Source: JACWAE01 sp963847595 (GTDB lineage: Bacteria > Chloroflexota > Dehalococcoidia > SZUA-161). From it: 64,000 nt of DNA. Of this stretch, positions 26,730-35,282 are shown piece after piece; positions within the stretch are counted from its first letter, which is position 1; every line of letters starts with the position of its first letter. Location: positions 1,364,001 through 1,428,000 of the forward strand of contig CAWKAJ010000002.1 of the NCBI GenBank assembly GCA_963847595.1, in the 5' to 3' direction. Both the position numbers and the translations under genes were made by a program. A model generated the notes under the pieces. The model ran no database searches. It saw nothing but the letters and a program-made list of their open reading frames with translations, and was not told the DNA's origin.

Positions 26730-26821
26730 GGGAGTGCAGAGGGGCGAAGCCCCTTTGCCAGGGGCATGGGGGTGTCCCCCATATCTTAAAGTCCCCCAAG
26801 ACTGGGGGACACAGGGGGTTG
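26730..26821 (+). repeat. 92-bp three-hairpin repeat, copy 5
   Basis: Same orientation as copy 4; the conserved block is followed by ATTTATAAACAACC, which is shared with the flank of the copies near 31296 and 35282. Confidence 0.9.
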
Positions 26822-26908
26822 AAAAAGGATTTATAAACAACCTCTAATCCACACATTTGCAGAAGGGGGTTAGGGGGATTCCCCAAAATCCCCTGCGACA
26901 TTTTCCCC

Positions 26909-26938
26909 TTGACAGTATTAGAACATATGTGCTAGTAT
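26909..26938 (+). promoter_or_regulatory. LexA-type (SOS) promoter of the packaging module
   Basis: TTGACA and TAGTAT are 18 bases apart, and the spacer holds GAAC-ATAT-GTGC, one base off a perfect GAAC-N4-GTTC operator. The upstream bases GCGACATTTTCCCC match the promoters at 36019 and 43914. Confidence 0.7.
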
Positions 26939-26970
26939 ATCCCCTGCGCAAATCCCACGGGAGTGAAAAC

Positions 26971-27150
26971 ATGAGGCTTTTAAGATTGGCCGTCGAAACT
27001 CAAAAATGGGACCTGGCAGCACACGTGCTGATTCTGGGAACGATCAAAGCGAGGCAGAAGGAAAATGGCAAGCCCGGCAGCAAACAAGGAGAAAAGCGCC
27101 TCTCAAGTCAAGCCCCCGCATGCCGTCCGGGGCAAAGAAAAAAAGTCTAA
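26971..27150 (+). CDS. Small phage-region protein (59 aa)
   Basis: First ORF behind the SOS-type promoter, starting about 30 bases after it. The N-terminal half MRLLRLAVETQKWDLAAHVLILGTIKA reads as an amphipathic helix, and the C-terminal half is basic. It overlaps the start of the next gene by 86 bases in another frame. Short W-D-L-A-A helical proteins occur in front of terminase genes in prophages, but I cannot name the family. The coding status of the second half is uncertain. Confidence 0.45.
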   Translation: MRLLRLAVETQKWDLAAHVLILGTIKARQKENGKPGSKQGEKRLSSQAPACRPGQRKKV

Positions 27151-27442
27151 GCAGAGCTTCTATACCAGAGCTCTGGACGAAGCTGAGGGGCTGGACTTCG
27201 AGCTGGCACAGGATGTCGACGGCATCGATGATGAAATCGCGCTGCTCCGGCTCAAGATAAAGTCCCTCCTTGAGAACGACCCTGACAATATAAGGCTGAT
27301 TACCGAAGCGACCGATGCCCTGTCGCGACTGGTCGTAGCGCGCTACAAGATAGGCGCCAGCCACAAGAAAGCCCTGGTCAATGCCATAGGCGGTGTCCTC
27401 AAAGACCTCGCCGTGCCCCTGGGCATCAAATATTTGCCGTAG
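27065..27442 (+). CDS. Possible terminase small subunit (125 aa)
   Basis: GAAGG precedes the ATG. The first 40 residues are basic and disordered-looking. Residues 50-100 are helical and charged (DEIALLRLKIKSLLENDPDNIRLITEATDALSRLVVARY), like helical oligomerisation domains of small terminases. Its place immediately before the large terminase gene is the main reason for the call. No HTH is obvious, so the function is an inference. Confidence 0.55.
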   Translation: MASPAANKEKSASQVKPPHAVRGKEKKSKQSFYTRALDEAEGLDFELAQDVDGIDDEIALLRLKIKSLLENDPDNIRLITEATDALSRLVVARYKIGASHKKALVNAIGGVLKDLAVPLGIKYLP

Positions 27443-27456
27443 CATCGCAATTATAT

Positions 27457-27512
27457 GGGTAGCCTGGAGCACCCGCTCCAGGCACGGTCGGAGCAGGTGC
27501 TCTGCCCTACCC
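27457..27512. repeat. GGGTAGC...GCCCTACCC inverted repeat
   Basis: Outer arms GGGTAG/CTACCC enclose an inner hairpin CTGGAGC/GCTCCAG, located between the two terminase genes. It is a palindromic repeat of a different family from the TAGGGGC one. Confidence 0.6.
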
Positions 27513-27526
27513 GATGAAAGCCAAAA

Positions 27527-28912
27527 ATGATTCAATTGCGACCCTATCAACTGGAAATTGCCCGCGCCATCGCCGATAGCGTGGTGCACCGCAGAGGGCT
27601 CACCTTCTCGGTGGAGATCGCCCGTCAGGGCGGCAAGAACGAGCTCTCGGCGCAGCTCGAAGTGCTTTTGCTCACCCTGTTCTTCACCAGGGGCGGCAAC
27701 GCCATAAAATGCTCCCCCACCTTCAAGCCCCAGACAGTCATCTCCATGATACGCCTCAAGGAGAGGCTGAACGACTGGGGCTACGCCAGAGTCTGGAAAG
27801 CCGAGATGGGCTACATCCTGAGGCTGGGCAACGCCAGGCAGATTTTTCTCTCCGCCGATGAGTCGGCGAATGTGGTGGGGAACACAGCCCACATCCTTCT
27901 CGAGATAGACGAGAGCCAGGACGTATCCCGGGAAAAGTACACCAAGGAGTTCAAGCCCATGGGTGCGGCGACCAATGTCACCACAGTCCACTACGGCACC
28001 ACGTGGGATGATTCCACCCTTCTCGAAGAGGTCAAGCAGCTCAATCAGGAACTCGAGAGGAAGGACGGCATCAAACGCCATTTCCGCTGCGACTGGCAGG
28101 AAGTGGCTAAACACAACCCGGATTACCTTCGTTACGTCGAGGCAGAGAGGACGCGGCTGGGGGAGACCCATCCCCTGTTCTTGACCCAGTATTGTCTCGA
28201 GCCGATACACGGCGGCGGCGGCTTTCTCAGCGCAGAACAGCGCGCCCGGTTGCAGGGCACGCACAGCCGCCGCCACGAACCAGAATCCTCAAAAATATAT
28301 GTCGCCGGCATAGACCTCGCAGGCACGGCTGAAGAGGGAGAGCATGCAGCTATCCGCGCTGCCAGGCCCAAGCAGGACTCCACGGTGGTCACCATCGGCG
28401 AGCTCGACTTCTCAATATGCAGCGACATCGTGCCGTTGCCGCAAATCAACATCGTGGAGCATTACTGCTGGACCGGCGAGGCTCACGTCGCAATGTATCC
28501 CCGGCTCCTCGACGTGCTCAAGAACGTCTGGCACGTTAAGAGAGCGGTGGTGGACGCCACTGGCGTAGGCGCCGGCGTCGCCAGTTTTCTGTGCGGGGCG
28601 CTGGGCATGTCTGTGGTTATCCCGTTCTCGTTCACGCAGGCATCCAAATCCAGGCTGGGCTTCGAGCTGCTGGCGGCCATAAACTCGGGCCGGGCCAAGA
28701 TGTACGCCCAGGATGGCTCGGAGGAATATCGCGAGTTCTGGTTCCAGACGGCGAAAGCTAAGAGCAGCTTCAGAGCAAATCAGACCATGAACTTCTATGT
28801 TGACCCCGCCGTGGGACATGATGACTTTCTCTCCAGCCTCGCCCTGCTGGTCGAGGCCGCTCAGTACACACCCAGAGCAGCCCGCGGGCACGTGAGGGAG
28901 ATGGCTTTATGA
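27527..28912 (+). CDS. terL: Phage terminase large subunit
   Basis: ATP-driven DNA packaging motor and nuclease of 461 residues. The N-terminal ATPase has a deviant Walker A (EIARQGGKNE) and Walker B HILLEIDESQDV; the C-terminal RNase-H-like nuclease starts at YVAGIDLAG with the metal-binding aspartate. The later VDATGVGAGVASFL and HDDFLSSLALL are typical of TerL nucleases. It overlaps the next gene by four bases. The reading frame is intact, so the motor could still be functional. Confidence 0.9.
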   Translation: MIQLRPYQLEIARAIADSVVHRRGLTFSVEIARQGGKNELSAQLEVLLLTLFFTRGGNAIKCSPTFKPQTVISMIRLKERLNDWGYARVWKAEMGYILRLGNARQIFLSADESANVVGNTAHILLEIDESQDVSREKYTKEFKPMGAATNVTTVHYGTTWDDSTLLEEVKQLNQELERKDGIKRHFRCDWQEVAKHNPDYLRYVEAERTRLGETHPLFLTQYCLEPIHGGGGFLSAEQRARLQGTHSRRHEPESSKIYVAGIDLAGTAEEGEHAAIRAARPKQDSTVVTIGELDFSICSDIVPLPQINIVEHYCWTGEAHVAMYPRLLDVLKNVWHVKRAVVDATGVGAGVASFLCGALGMSVVIPFSFTQASKSRLGFELLAAINSGRAKMYAQDGSEEYREFWFQTAKAKSSFRANQTMNFYVDPAVGHDDFLSSLALLVEAAQYTPRAARGHVREMAL

Positions 28913-29187
28913 CAGAAGACCTGGAGCTTGTTGCTGACCGGCTGCCTGATTATTCCGACTATCGCGACCAGGGCTGCGACCTGTCTCCCTACTGCCTTAA
29001 GTGTCCCCTGCCCAGATGTCGCTACGATGTAGAGCCAAAGGGCAAACGGTCAGCCCGGATGCTGCGAAACAGGGAGATTTTGAGACAGCGAACCGCTGCG
29101 GGCAAAAGCGCCGCCGAGCTTGCCGCCGAATTCGACTTGAGCAAACGCACCATTCAACGAATTATCAGGAGGTTGTCAAATGAATAG
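28909..29187 (+). CDS. Cys-rich helix-turn-helix protein (92 aa)
   Basis: It begins within the terminase stop (ATGA overlap). Residues 24-39 hold four cysteines, CDLSPYCLKCPLPRC, a likely zinc or cluster ligand set. Residues 65-92 form a helix-turn-helix (SAAELAAEFDLSKRTIQRIIRRL). It overlaps the portal gene by eight bases. The location between terminase and portal suggests a regulator of the phage module or a DNA-recognition subunit of packaging. I do not recognise a named family. Confidence 0.7.
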   Translation: MTEDLELVADRLPDYSDYRDQGCDLSPYCLKCPLPRCRYDVEPKGKRSARMLRNREILRQRTAAGKSAAELAAEFDLSKRTIQRIIRRLSNE

Positions 29188-30589
29188 CATCTCAGGGACA
29201 AAGCCGCGCTCCGTGCAGGATACCGCAACGACCAATCTCACCCTGCCACAGCAGATAAGCCGCATGGACCCGGAAAGACTGCGGGCATATCGCGAGAACC
29301 TGGAGTTCTACAGCGGGTCGCAGTGGCCTGGGCGCTCCCGGTCACGTGAACGGCGGCTTACCTTCAACTACGCCAAGGTCTTCGTGGACAAGATTACCAG
29401 CTATCTCATGAGCAGTCTCGGCTTCGCCATAGACCCTGCGTCCGCCGAGGACAGGGAAAAGTCCCGTCGGGCTGAAGATGCTATATATAAGGTATATGAG
29501 TCCAACAATCTGGAGCAGCTCGACTTTGATACGGAGCTGGACACCGCTATTCTGGGCGACGGCTGCTACAAAGTGACCTGGGATTCGCGAGAGCGGCGGG
29601 TGCGGGTATCGGCGCCCGATGTGCAGGGCATCTTTGTCTGGTGGCTGGGTGACGATGTCACCAGGGTATGGCGGGTGGCCAGCCGCTACCAGCTCTCCTC
29701 CGACGAGGTCAAGTTTCTTTATAACGTAGGGCCAAATAGACGAATCAGTCCTACCGGGGGCAAACCCCAATCAACCGTCATCGAGTTGTGGACAGACAGG
29801 AAATTCGAGCTGTGGATTGACGACACATTGTTCGAAAGAAAGGCTAATCCCTACGGGTTCATCCCCTTCGTTGTGTACCCTAACCTCAGGGAGCCCAAGA
29901 AATTCTGGGGAGTCTCCGACATTCCGGCGCTCATGGAGCCCGCGCGGGAGCTGAACCGCGCGCTTTCCCAGCTTTCCTTAATACTGGAGCTGTCCGGCAA
30001 CCCCATCGCCGTTCTGGAGAACATCGAGAACGCCCAGGACATAGCGGTGCAGCCGGGGGCGGTGTGGGAGATACCGGAGCGCGCCAAGGCATACCTCCTC
30101 GACCTGCTGCAAGGGGGAGGAGTTAAGCTGCACGTGGACTACATAGACCTGCTGTATCGTACTCTGCACGACCTCTCCGAGTCGCCGCGTACCGCTTTCG
30201 GCGACAACGAGCGCGGGCTTTCCGGAGTCGCTTTGGAGATGGAGCTTCATCCTCTGTTGCAAAAGGTAAAGCGAAAGCGAACTATCAGGACGGCTGTGTA
30301 CAGGCGACGCAACGAATTGATACTCAAAGTCCTGGAGAAAATGACAGGCGAGAGCTTCGGCAATTACCGCTCCCGAATCGTCTGGGGGCCGGTGTTGCCC
30401 CAGGATAGAGATCGTCTGGTTCGTGACGAGCAGATTCTGGTCGGTGCTGGCATCCACTCACGGCGCCGGGCGATGGACGAGCTAGGCATTGAGAACCCTG
30501 ATACCGAATTCGAACGCTGGCTGGAGGAGGAAGAGAGATTACCTCTAACCCAAAGTACGACGACAGGCGAGGGTGGACAAGGGGCTTAA
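29180..30589 (+). CDS. Phage portal protein (SPP1 gp6-like)
   Basis: Forms the dodecameric portal through which DNA enters the head. The 469-residue protein has the family's early region (LTFNYAKVFVDKITSYLMSSLGFAIDPA), a central stem region (ALMEPARELNRALSQLSLILELSGNP) and a helical C-terminus with TAFGDNERGLSGVALEMELHPLLQKVKRKR. Length fits. The frame is open, and the head genes continue only about 5.5 kb further on. Confidence 0.85.
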   Translation: MNSISGTKPRSVQDTATTNLTLPQQISRMDPERLRAYRENLEFYSGSQWPGRSRSRERRLTFNYAKVFVDKITSYLMSSLGFAIDPASAEDREKSRRAEDAIYKVYESNNLEQLDFDTELDTAILGDGCYKVTWDSRERRVRVSAPDVQGIFVWWLGDDVTRVWRVASRYQLSSDEVKFLYNVGPNRRISPTGGKPQSTVIELWTDRKFELWIDDTLFERKANPYGFIPFVVYPNLREPKKFWGVSDIPALMEPARELNRALSQLSLILELSGNPIAVLENIENAQDIAVQPGAVWEIPERAKAYLLDLLQGGGVKLHVDYIDLLYRTLHDLSESPRTAFGDNERGLSGVALEMELHPLLQKVKRKRTIRTAVYRRRNELILKVLEKMTGESFGNYRSRIVWGPVLPQDRDRLVRDEQILVGAGIHSRRRAMDELGIENPDTEFERWLEEEERLPLTQSTTTGEGGQGA

Positions 30590-30620
30590 GCCCCTTGTCC
30601 ACCAAAAACCAGTCCGGTAT

Positions 30621-30953
30621 TTATTTGAACTCAGGCGCATTTTCTATAAACGTCTTCACCTCGTTCACCATTGCCTGATACTTGGAGCGATTGAGTAGCG
30701 CATACCAAACGCTAGCAAAAAGAAACCCCATCAGCGCCGAAGGGATAGTGTCGGTGTAGACGAAAGTAGTCTTGTCTTTCTCCTGCTTCAGCTTCACCGC
30801 AACCCCGATCAGGCTGCTCTTTTTAATAGTGAAATCCCTCAGCCCGGATGCGGCCTTATAGACCTCGTACTTCCCCGCGAAGCCCTTCTTGAAGATCTCC
30901 ATCGCCTTTTCCGCCGTCAGCTCCGGATGCTGCTTTACATGAATTACTGCCAT
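30621..30953 (-). CDS. Conserved small membrane-associated protein of unknown function (110 aa)
   Basis: On the opposite strand to the phage genes, with GGAG before the ATG at 30953. The first 65 residues are soluble and lysine-rich (AEKAMEIFKKGFAGKYEVYKAASGLRDFTIKKSSLIGVAVKL). One hydrophobic segment IPSALMGFLFASVWYALL at about 70-87 suggests membrane association. A host gene by composition and orientation. Function unknown. Confidence 0.65.
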   Translation of the reverse strand: MAVIHVKQHPELTAEKAMEIFKKGFAGKYEVYKAASGLRDFTIKKSSLIGVAVKLKQEKDKTTFVYTDTIPSALMGFLFASVWYALLNRSKYQAMVNEVKTFIENAPEFK

Positions 30954-31058
30954 GATAGCTCTCCTTATTACTGAATTTACTCCCTCCCCGCCCGCAAACC
31001 TTCCCGTGCTCATAATAATCCCTCTTGTCAAGCGCTCACTACCAGACTGTTTTCTAAC

Positions 31059-31186
31059 GGGAGACGGCAGAGGGGTTTCACCCCTCTGCCAGGGGTTTGG
31101 GGGCCTGTCCTGAGCTTGCCGAAGGATGTCCCCCAGTATTAATATTCCCCCAATCCTTCCCTGGAAGGAGGAGGAACTAGGGGTTG
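31059..31186 (+). repeat. 92-bp repeat, copy 6, interrupted
   Basis: Left half of the element, then TGAGCTTGCCGAAGG inserted in the second hairpin, then a diverged right half with an AAGGAGGAGG insertion. Adjacent to copy 7. Confidence 0.8.
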
Positions 31187-31190
31187 AAAA

Positions 31191-31296
31191 AGGTGCTGGA
31201 TACTTCCAGCCGGGGGGCTGGGGGCCTGTCCTGAGCTTGTCGAAGGATTTCCCCCAGTTTTTAAAGTCCCCCAAGATTGGGGGATTTAGGGGGTTG
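31191..31296 (+). repeat. 92-bp repeat, copy 7, interrupted
   Basis: As copy 6, with TGAGCTTGTCGAAGG inserted in the second hairpin, but with an intact right half ending AGGGGGTTG. Confidence 0.85.
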
Positions 31297-31326
31297 AAAA
31301 GAGATTCATAAACAACCCCATCAGGG

Positions 31327-31358
31327 TTGACAAGTTATCTCATTTGGCGCAATATATT
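31327..31358 (+). promoter_or_regulatory. Possible promoter of the homocysteine operon
   Basis: TTGACA at 31327-31332 with an A/T-rich AATATATT near 31351-31358. The spacing is 17-20 bases depending on the -10 chosen, so the box assignment is tentative. Confidence 0.5.
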
Positions 31359-31390
31359 CCAACTCGGATATTTTGACCGTGGAGTTCAAA

Positions 31391-32605
31391 ATGGCAAAAA
31401 CTATCGCTGAAATCAACGAGAAAATCGCTAAGGGCCAGGCTGTGGTGGTGACCGCTGAAGAGGTCATCGACATCGCTAAAAAGAAGGGTGTAGCCAAGGC
31501 TGCCCAGGAGATAGATGTGGTGACTACAGGCACGTTCGGCCCTATGTGTTCCTCAGGCGCTTATTTCAACTTGGGACATTCCAAGCCGCGCATAAAAATC
31601 GGGGGGGGCACGGCTTACCTGAACAATGTGCCTGTCTATACAGGGCTCGCTGCCGTGGATATTTTCCTCGGCGCAACAGCCATGCCCGATGATGATCCCA
31701 GGAACAAGATTCACCCCGGTGACTTCCCTTACGGCGGAGGTCATGTAATCGAAGAGCTGGTAGCCGGCAAGGATGTCAAGCTGGTAGCCACCGCTTATGG
31801 CACCGACTGCTATCCCAGGCGAAAAGTCGAAACCTTGATCAACCTGAAGAGCATCAATGAGGCTGTGCTTTTCGATGTCAGAAACGCCTACCAGAACTAC
31901 AACGTAGCGGTTAATCTCAGCGATCGGACAATTTACACCTACATGGGAGTGCTGAAGCCCCATCTGGGCAATGCCACCTACTCCACGGCAGGGCAACTAT
32001 CGCCGCTGTTCAATGACCCGTACTATAAGACGATCGGTATAGGTACGAGGATATTCCTCGGCGGCGGCATTGGCTATGTGGCCTGGCAGGGCACTCAGCA
32101 TCACCCCGACGTGCCGCGCACCGACAAGGGCGTGCCCAAGCGCGGAGCGGGGACACTGGCAGTGATAGGGGACCTGAAGCAGATGAAACCGCGGTGGCTG
32201 GTGGGGACAAGCTTTATCGGCTATGGTGCTACCATGACTGTCGGTATTGGTGTGCCCATTCCGATCCTGTCTGAAGAAATCCTCATGTACACCACGGTCA
32301 AAGATGAAGAGATTTTCGCCCCCATCGTGGACTATTCCGACGCTTATCCCCAGCGGAATCCCGATATCCTGGGAGAGGTGGATTACGCTCAGCTAAGGAG
32401 TGGCAAGATTAAGGTTCAGGGCAAAGATGTGCCCACTGCCTCCTTTTCGAGCTATTCCAGGGCGGTGGAAATCGCAAACATGCTCAAGGATTGGATAAAG
32501 AAGGGCGAATTCCTCCTGACCCAGCCTGTAGCACCACTGCCCGGGGTAGAATCGGGGATAACCTTCAAACCCATGCCGGACCGCCCCTTTGAGAAGTTAG
32601 ACTGA
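31391..32605 (+). CDS. L-aspartate semialdehyde sulfurtransferase (DUF39 homocysteine biosynthesis protein)
   Basis: In methanogens this COG1900 family, with an iron-sulfur partner, makes homocysteine from aspartate semialdehyde and sulfide, giving methionine without cystathionine or acetyl-homoserine routes. The 404-residue protein has cysteines in GPMCSSGAYF (about C53) and GTDCYPRRK (about C140), the positions expected for the family's essential cysteines. There is no CBS domain. The ATG at 31391 has GGAG upstream. Followed by the ferredoxin partner 17 bp later and by UPF0280, the same trio known from Methanosarcina. Confidence 0.9.
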   Translation: MAKTIAEINEKIAKGQAVVVTAEEVIDIAKKKGVAKAAQEIDVVTTGTFGPMCSSGAYFNLGHSKPRIKIGGGTAYLNNVPVYTGLAAVDIFLGATAMPDDDPRNKIHPGDFPYGGGHVIEELVAGKDVKLVATAYGTDCYPRRKVETLINLKSINEAVLFDVRNAYQNYNVAVNLSDRTIYTYMGVLKPHLGNATYSTAGQLSPLFNDPYYKTIGIGTRIFLGGGIGYVAWQGTQHHPDVPRTDKGVPKRGAGTLAVIGDLKQMKPRWLVGTSFIGYGATMTVGIGVPIPILSEEILMYTTVKDEEIFAPIVDYSDAYPQRNPDILGEVDYAQLRSGKIKVQGKDVPTASFSSYSRAVEIANMLKDWIKKGEFLLTQPVAPLPGVESGITFKPMPDRPFEKLD

Positions 32606-32622
32606 GTTAAAGGAGCAATACT

Positions 32623-33033
32623 ATGATTATTGCGAGAAAGATCGTGTTACGCTTCCCGCCCCGGCTCGTGGATCAGCCGATACTATACCGATTGGTAAAG
32701 GACTACGACCTGCAGTTCAATATCCTGAAAGCCTCGATTACGCCCAACGAAGAAGGCATCCTGGTACTGGAGCTGAGCGGCAAAAAGAAGGACTATGACG
32801 AAGCAATTCGCTTTCTCGCCGGAGCAGGCGTGGAAGTACAGGCCCTGATAAAGGATGTGTCTCGCCTGGAGGACAGGTGCACCCATTGCGGCGCATGTGT
32901 CACCATGTGTCCTGTGGGCGCTCTTGTTGTCAACCCCCAAACCAGGCAAGTCGATTTCCTGGACAGCAAGTGCATCGCCTGCGGCCTTTGCATTAAGCCA
33001 TGCCCGGTGAGAGCGATGGAAGTGCGTCTATAA
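32623..33033 (+). CDS. NIL domain plus 2x[4Fe-4S] ferredoxin, sulfurtransferase partner
   Basis: A 136-residue protein: an N-terminal NIL domain (residues 1-75, RKIVLRFPPRLVDQPILYRLVKDYDL) and two CxxCxxCxxxCP cluster motifs (CTHCGACVTMCPVG and CIACGLCIKPCPV). It is thought to supply electrons or sulfide for homocysteine formation together with the product upstream. It sits in the middle of the three-gene operon. Confidence 0.92.
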   Translation: MIIARKIVLRFPPRLVDQPILYRLVKDYDLQFNILKASITPNEEGILVLELSGKKKDYDEAIRFLAGAGVEVQALIKDVSRLEDRCTHCGACVTMCPVGALVVNPQTRQVDFLDSKCIACGLCIKPCPVRAMEVRL

Positions 33034-33036
33034 GGA

Positions 33037-33762
33037 ATGTATGAGCCAAGAACCTACAGAGACTGGGTCAAGGATAAGGACCTTGTCTCCTTTGCCGTAG
33101 CAGTCAAGGAAACCGACCTCCACATCAGGGCCGGGCGCGACCTTACAGCCGAAGCGCTGGCAGCAACCCAGCGGTATCGTACCGACCTTGAGAGCTACAT
33201 CAAATCGCACCCCATCTTCCTGACCACCCTCAAGCCTTTCGAGGTTGAAGACAATGCCCCGCCTATCGTGAGGGAGATGGCCGATGCCACTCGAGAGGTA
33301 GGCGTGGGCCCTATGGCAGCAGTAGCCGGCGCTATAGCCGAGAGTGTGGGCAAAGAGCTCCTCCCCTACTCTGACGAGGTCATCGTAGAAAACGGCGGGG
33401 ACATCTTTCTCAAGACCTCGAAAGAAAGATTCATAGGGGTCTATGCCGGAAAATCCAAATTCACCAGGAAAATCGCCTTCTCCATACTGCCCGAGGAAAC
33501 CCCTCTGGGCGTTTGCACTTCCTCCGGGACAGTGGGACATTCCCTCAGCTTCGGATACGCCGACGCGGTCATAGTCTTCTCACCCTCGACATCCCTGGCC
33601 GACGCCGCAGCTACCGCCATAGGCAACAGGGTGAGAATACCGGAGGATATCTCCGAAGCACTCGAATTTGCCCAGAGCGTAAATGGCCTGAGAGGGGTTG
33701 CCATCATAAAAGGTGACAACATGGGGCTTTGGGGTCAGATAAGGTTGGCAGCCGACGATTGA
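33037..33762 (+). CDS. UPF0280 (COG2122) ApbE-like protein
   Basis: A 241-residue protein starting four bases after the ferredoxin gene. Signature regions are MADATREVGVGPMAAVAGAIAESVG, EVIVENGGDIFLK and LGVCTSSGTVGHSLSFGYADAV, related to the ApbE FMN-transferase fold. In methanogens the orthologue accompanies the DUF39/NIL pair in sulfide assimilation, and its exact reaction is not settled. Co-transcription is near certain from spacing. Confidence 0.9.
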   Translation: MYEPRTYRDWVKDKDLVSFAVAVKETDLHIRAGRDLTAEALAATQRYRTDLESYIKSHPIFLTTLKPFEVEDNAPPIVREMADATREVGVGPMAAVAGAIAESVGKELLPYSDEVIVENGGDIFLKTSKERFIGVYAGKSKFTRKIAFSILPEETPLGVCTSSGTVGHSLSFGYADAVIVFSPSTSLADAAATAIGNRVRIPEDISEALEFAQSVNGLRGVAIIKGDNMGLWGQIRLAADD

Positions 33763-33868
33763 GAAAAGACGCTCGCTAGGTTATCCGAGATTCGGAATCG
33801 CAGAGAATTGCGCTCGGCAAAATGAAGACCACCTCTTGGTAAAGCATCTATAAAGCTCCGGCGCTGCT

Positions 33869-34456
33869 TTAGCCAACGCCGTCCGCCTTTCTGGCTGCAA
33901 CCACATCGTCGCCTGTTCTCAACTCTTTTATAAAGGAAGGCGTCACGAGCAAGCAACCGGCCAGGGCATATTCCCAGGAACTGTACCATAGCCACAACAC
34001 TACAGGGACCGAGAGGCGAAACAGCCGGTTGCTCAACACGTGCCGTCTGGTGACCACCAGAGGCACTATATACCAGGCTGCCATAATGAGCACCGCCAAA
34101 ACGTTTATCAAGACCAGGCCCGACACCCCTATGGTCATTCCCTGGCCGCCTCCACCCCTCAGCCAGAGGCTAAAACTGCAACCAATGACAGCCGCTACAA
34201 TGATAACAAAGCTGGCCCAAAGCTCGCCCACCATAAGATAAGCGATGAGAATGCAGATAGCACCCTTTGTTATCTCAGCCACGAAGGCCACCAAAGCGGG
34301 ACGTTTCCCACCATGCATAAGCACGGCCGTCACCGTGGCGTTGCCTGTGCCCATGGTGCGGATGTCCTTGCCGGTGAAGAAGCGCATGGAGAGATAGGAA
34401 CTGGGAATACTCCCGATCAAATAGCCAATCAATATCAGGTATATGAAGGTTAACAT
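33869..34456 (-). CDS. PlsY-like glycerol-3-phosphate acyltransferase, diverged motifs
   Basis: A membrane protein of about 195 residues with at least five hydrophobic segments. The N-terminal FIYLILIGYLIGSIPSSYLS and DIRTMGTGN match PlsY motifs 1 and 2 in outline, but motif 2 is GTGNATVTAV instead of the usual GSGNxGATN, and motif 3 reads GGGGQGMTIG rather than GGKGVAT. It may have a changed substrate or be a paralogue. It is convergent with the sulfurtransferase operon. Confidence 0.7.
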   Translation of the reverse strand: MLTFIYLILIGYLIGSIPSSYLSMRFFTGKDIRTMGTGNATVTAVLMHGGKRPALVAFVAEITKGAICILIAYLMVGELWASFVIIVAAVIGCSFSLWLRGGGGQGMTIGVSGLVLINVLAVLIMAAWYIVPLVVTRRHVLSNRLFRLSVPVVLWLWYSSWEYALAGCLLVTPSFIKELRTGDDVVAARKADGVG

Positions 34457-34685
34457 TATCATCCCTCACATAGCAACAGCCCGCCCTCTAATAATAGAAG
34501 CACTCTAAGCACTAAGCGAACCTTTGTCAAGCACGGGGTAAGAGCATCTACTTAGTTCGGAGGCCTATAGCAGCCAGTGAGTCGTTACACGAAAGGCCCC
34601 GCCACTTACTGTAGCGGAACCGCGCTACGAATTTATAACTGGGGGCACCTCATCAGCCAGCCAGCCCTTGGTATCGCTGGGCGAG

Positions 34686-34844
34686 CTACTTCTTCGTAGC
34701 ACCACCTACATATTTTTCAGGGTTCTGGTCGAAAGCCTTCTTGCAGCCGGGAGCGCAGAAGTAATACTTCTTTCCTTTGTACTCTGAAGTAGCGGCTGCC
34801 TTTTTCTCGTCCACCTTCATCTTGCAAATTGGGTCGATTGCCAC
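34686..34844 (-). CDS. YHS domain protein (52 aa)
   Basis: Found by translating the minus strand by hand. GTG start with GGAGG six bases upstream. The 52 residues read AIDPICKMKVDEKKAAATSE, then GKKYYFCAPGCKKAFDQNPEKY: the YHS metal-binding signature with CKM and FCAPGC. YHS proteins bind copper or other metals and are found with metal-resistance and electron-transfer proteins. It stands alone, so its partner is unknown. Confidence 0.8.
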   Translation of the reverse strand: MAIDPICKMKVDEKKAAATSEYKGKKYYFCAPGCKKAFDQNPEKYVGGATKK

Positions 34845-34900
34845 TGGACACCTCCTCCGTTTAGCTTAGCACACTAAGAAATGTCTGCCGTTTTCCTATT

Positions 34901-35008
34901 CTGGGGTATCCCCCAGTTCCCCGCATAGACGCTCCAGCAACTCTTATTTTCTCAACCCCCTGCAACCCCACGACTGCGGGAACCCTTGACTCTGGGGGAT
35001 ACCCCAGT
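34901..35008 (-). repeat. Inverted, degraded 92-bp repeat
   Basis: CTGGGGTATCCCCCAG at 34901 and its complement at 34993 surround TTTTCTCAACCCCCTG, which is the minus-strand end of the element. It is the only copy I see in the opposite orientation. Confidence 0.6.
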
Positions 35009-35165
35009 CCCAAAAGGAAAGAGGACCTATCATCTTTATATCACGGAGGATGTTAAAAAGTCATAAAACAGAAGGGAGAAAAAGTTGAAAATTTATGACA
35101 TTTTGGCGCCGCCATCGACTCAGCCTTGAATCAAACTGCGAGTAATACCAGATTAGTTAGCAACC

Positions 35166-35282
35166 GGGATGTGCAGAGGGGCAAAGCCCCTTGGCCAGGG
35201 GTCTGGGGGCCTGTCCTGAGCTTGTCGAAGGATTTCCCCCAGTTTTCAAAGTCCCCCCAGGATTGGAGGACTTAAGGGGTTG
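35166..35282 (+). repeat. 92-bp repeat, copy 8, interrupted
   Basis: TGAGCTTGTCGAAGG is inserted in the second hairpin at the same place as in copies 6 and 7. Confidence 0.85.

Larger units (their letters stand above)
25820..26908. other. Long gene-free region with repeats
   Basis: No supportable gene. It separates divergently read units: the surface proteins (minus) and the phage packaging module (plus). It contains a CATTGCGAG repeat at 26301-26334, two copies of the 92-bp element at 26598-26691 and 26730-26821, and otherwise low-information sequence. Confidence 0.6.

Noticed and set aside
27044..28276. 410-residue open frame on the minus strand across the terminase gene
   Set aside because: It runs antisense to the well-supported terminase frame, has no domain I recognise and no ribosome binding site; high GC content keeps such shadows open.
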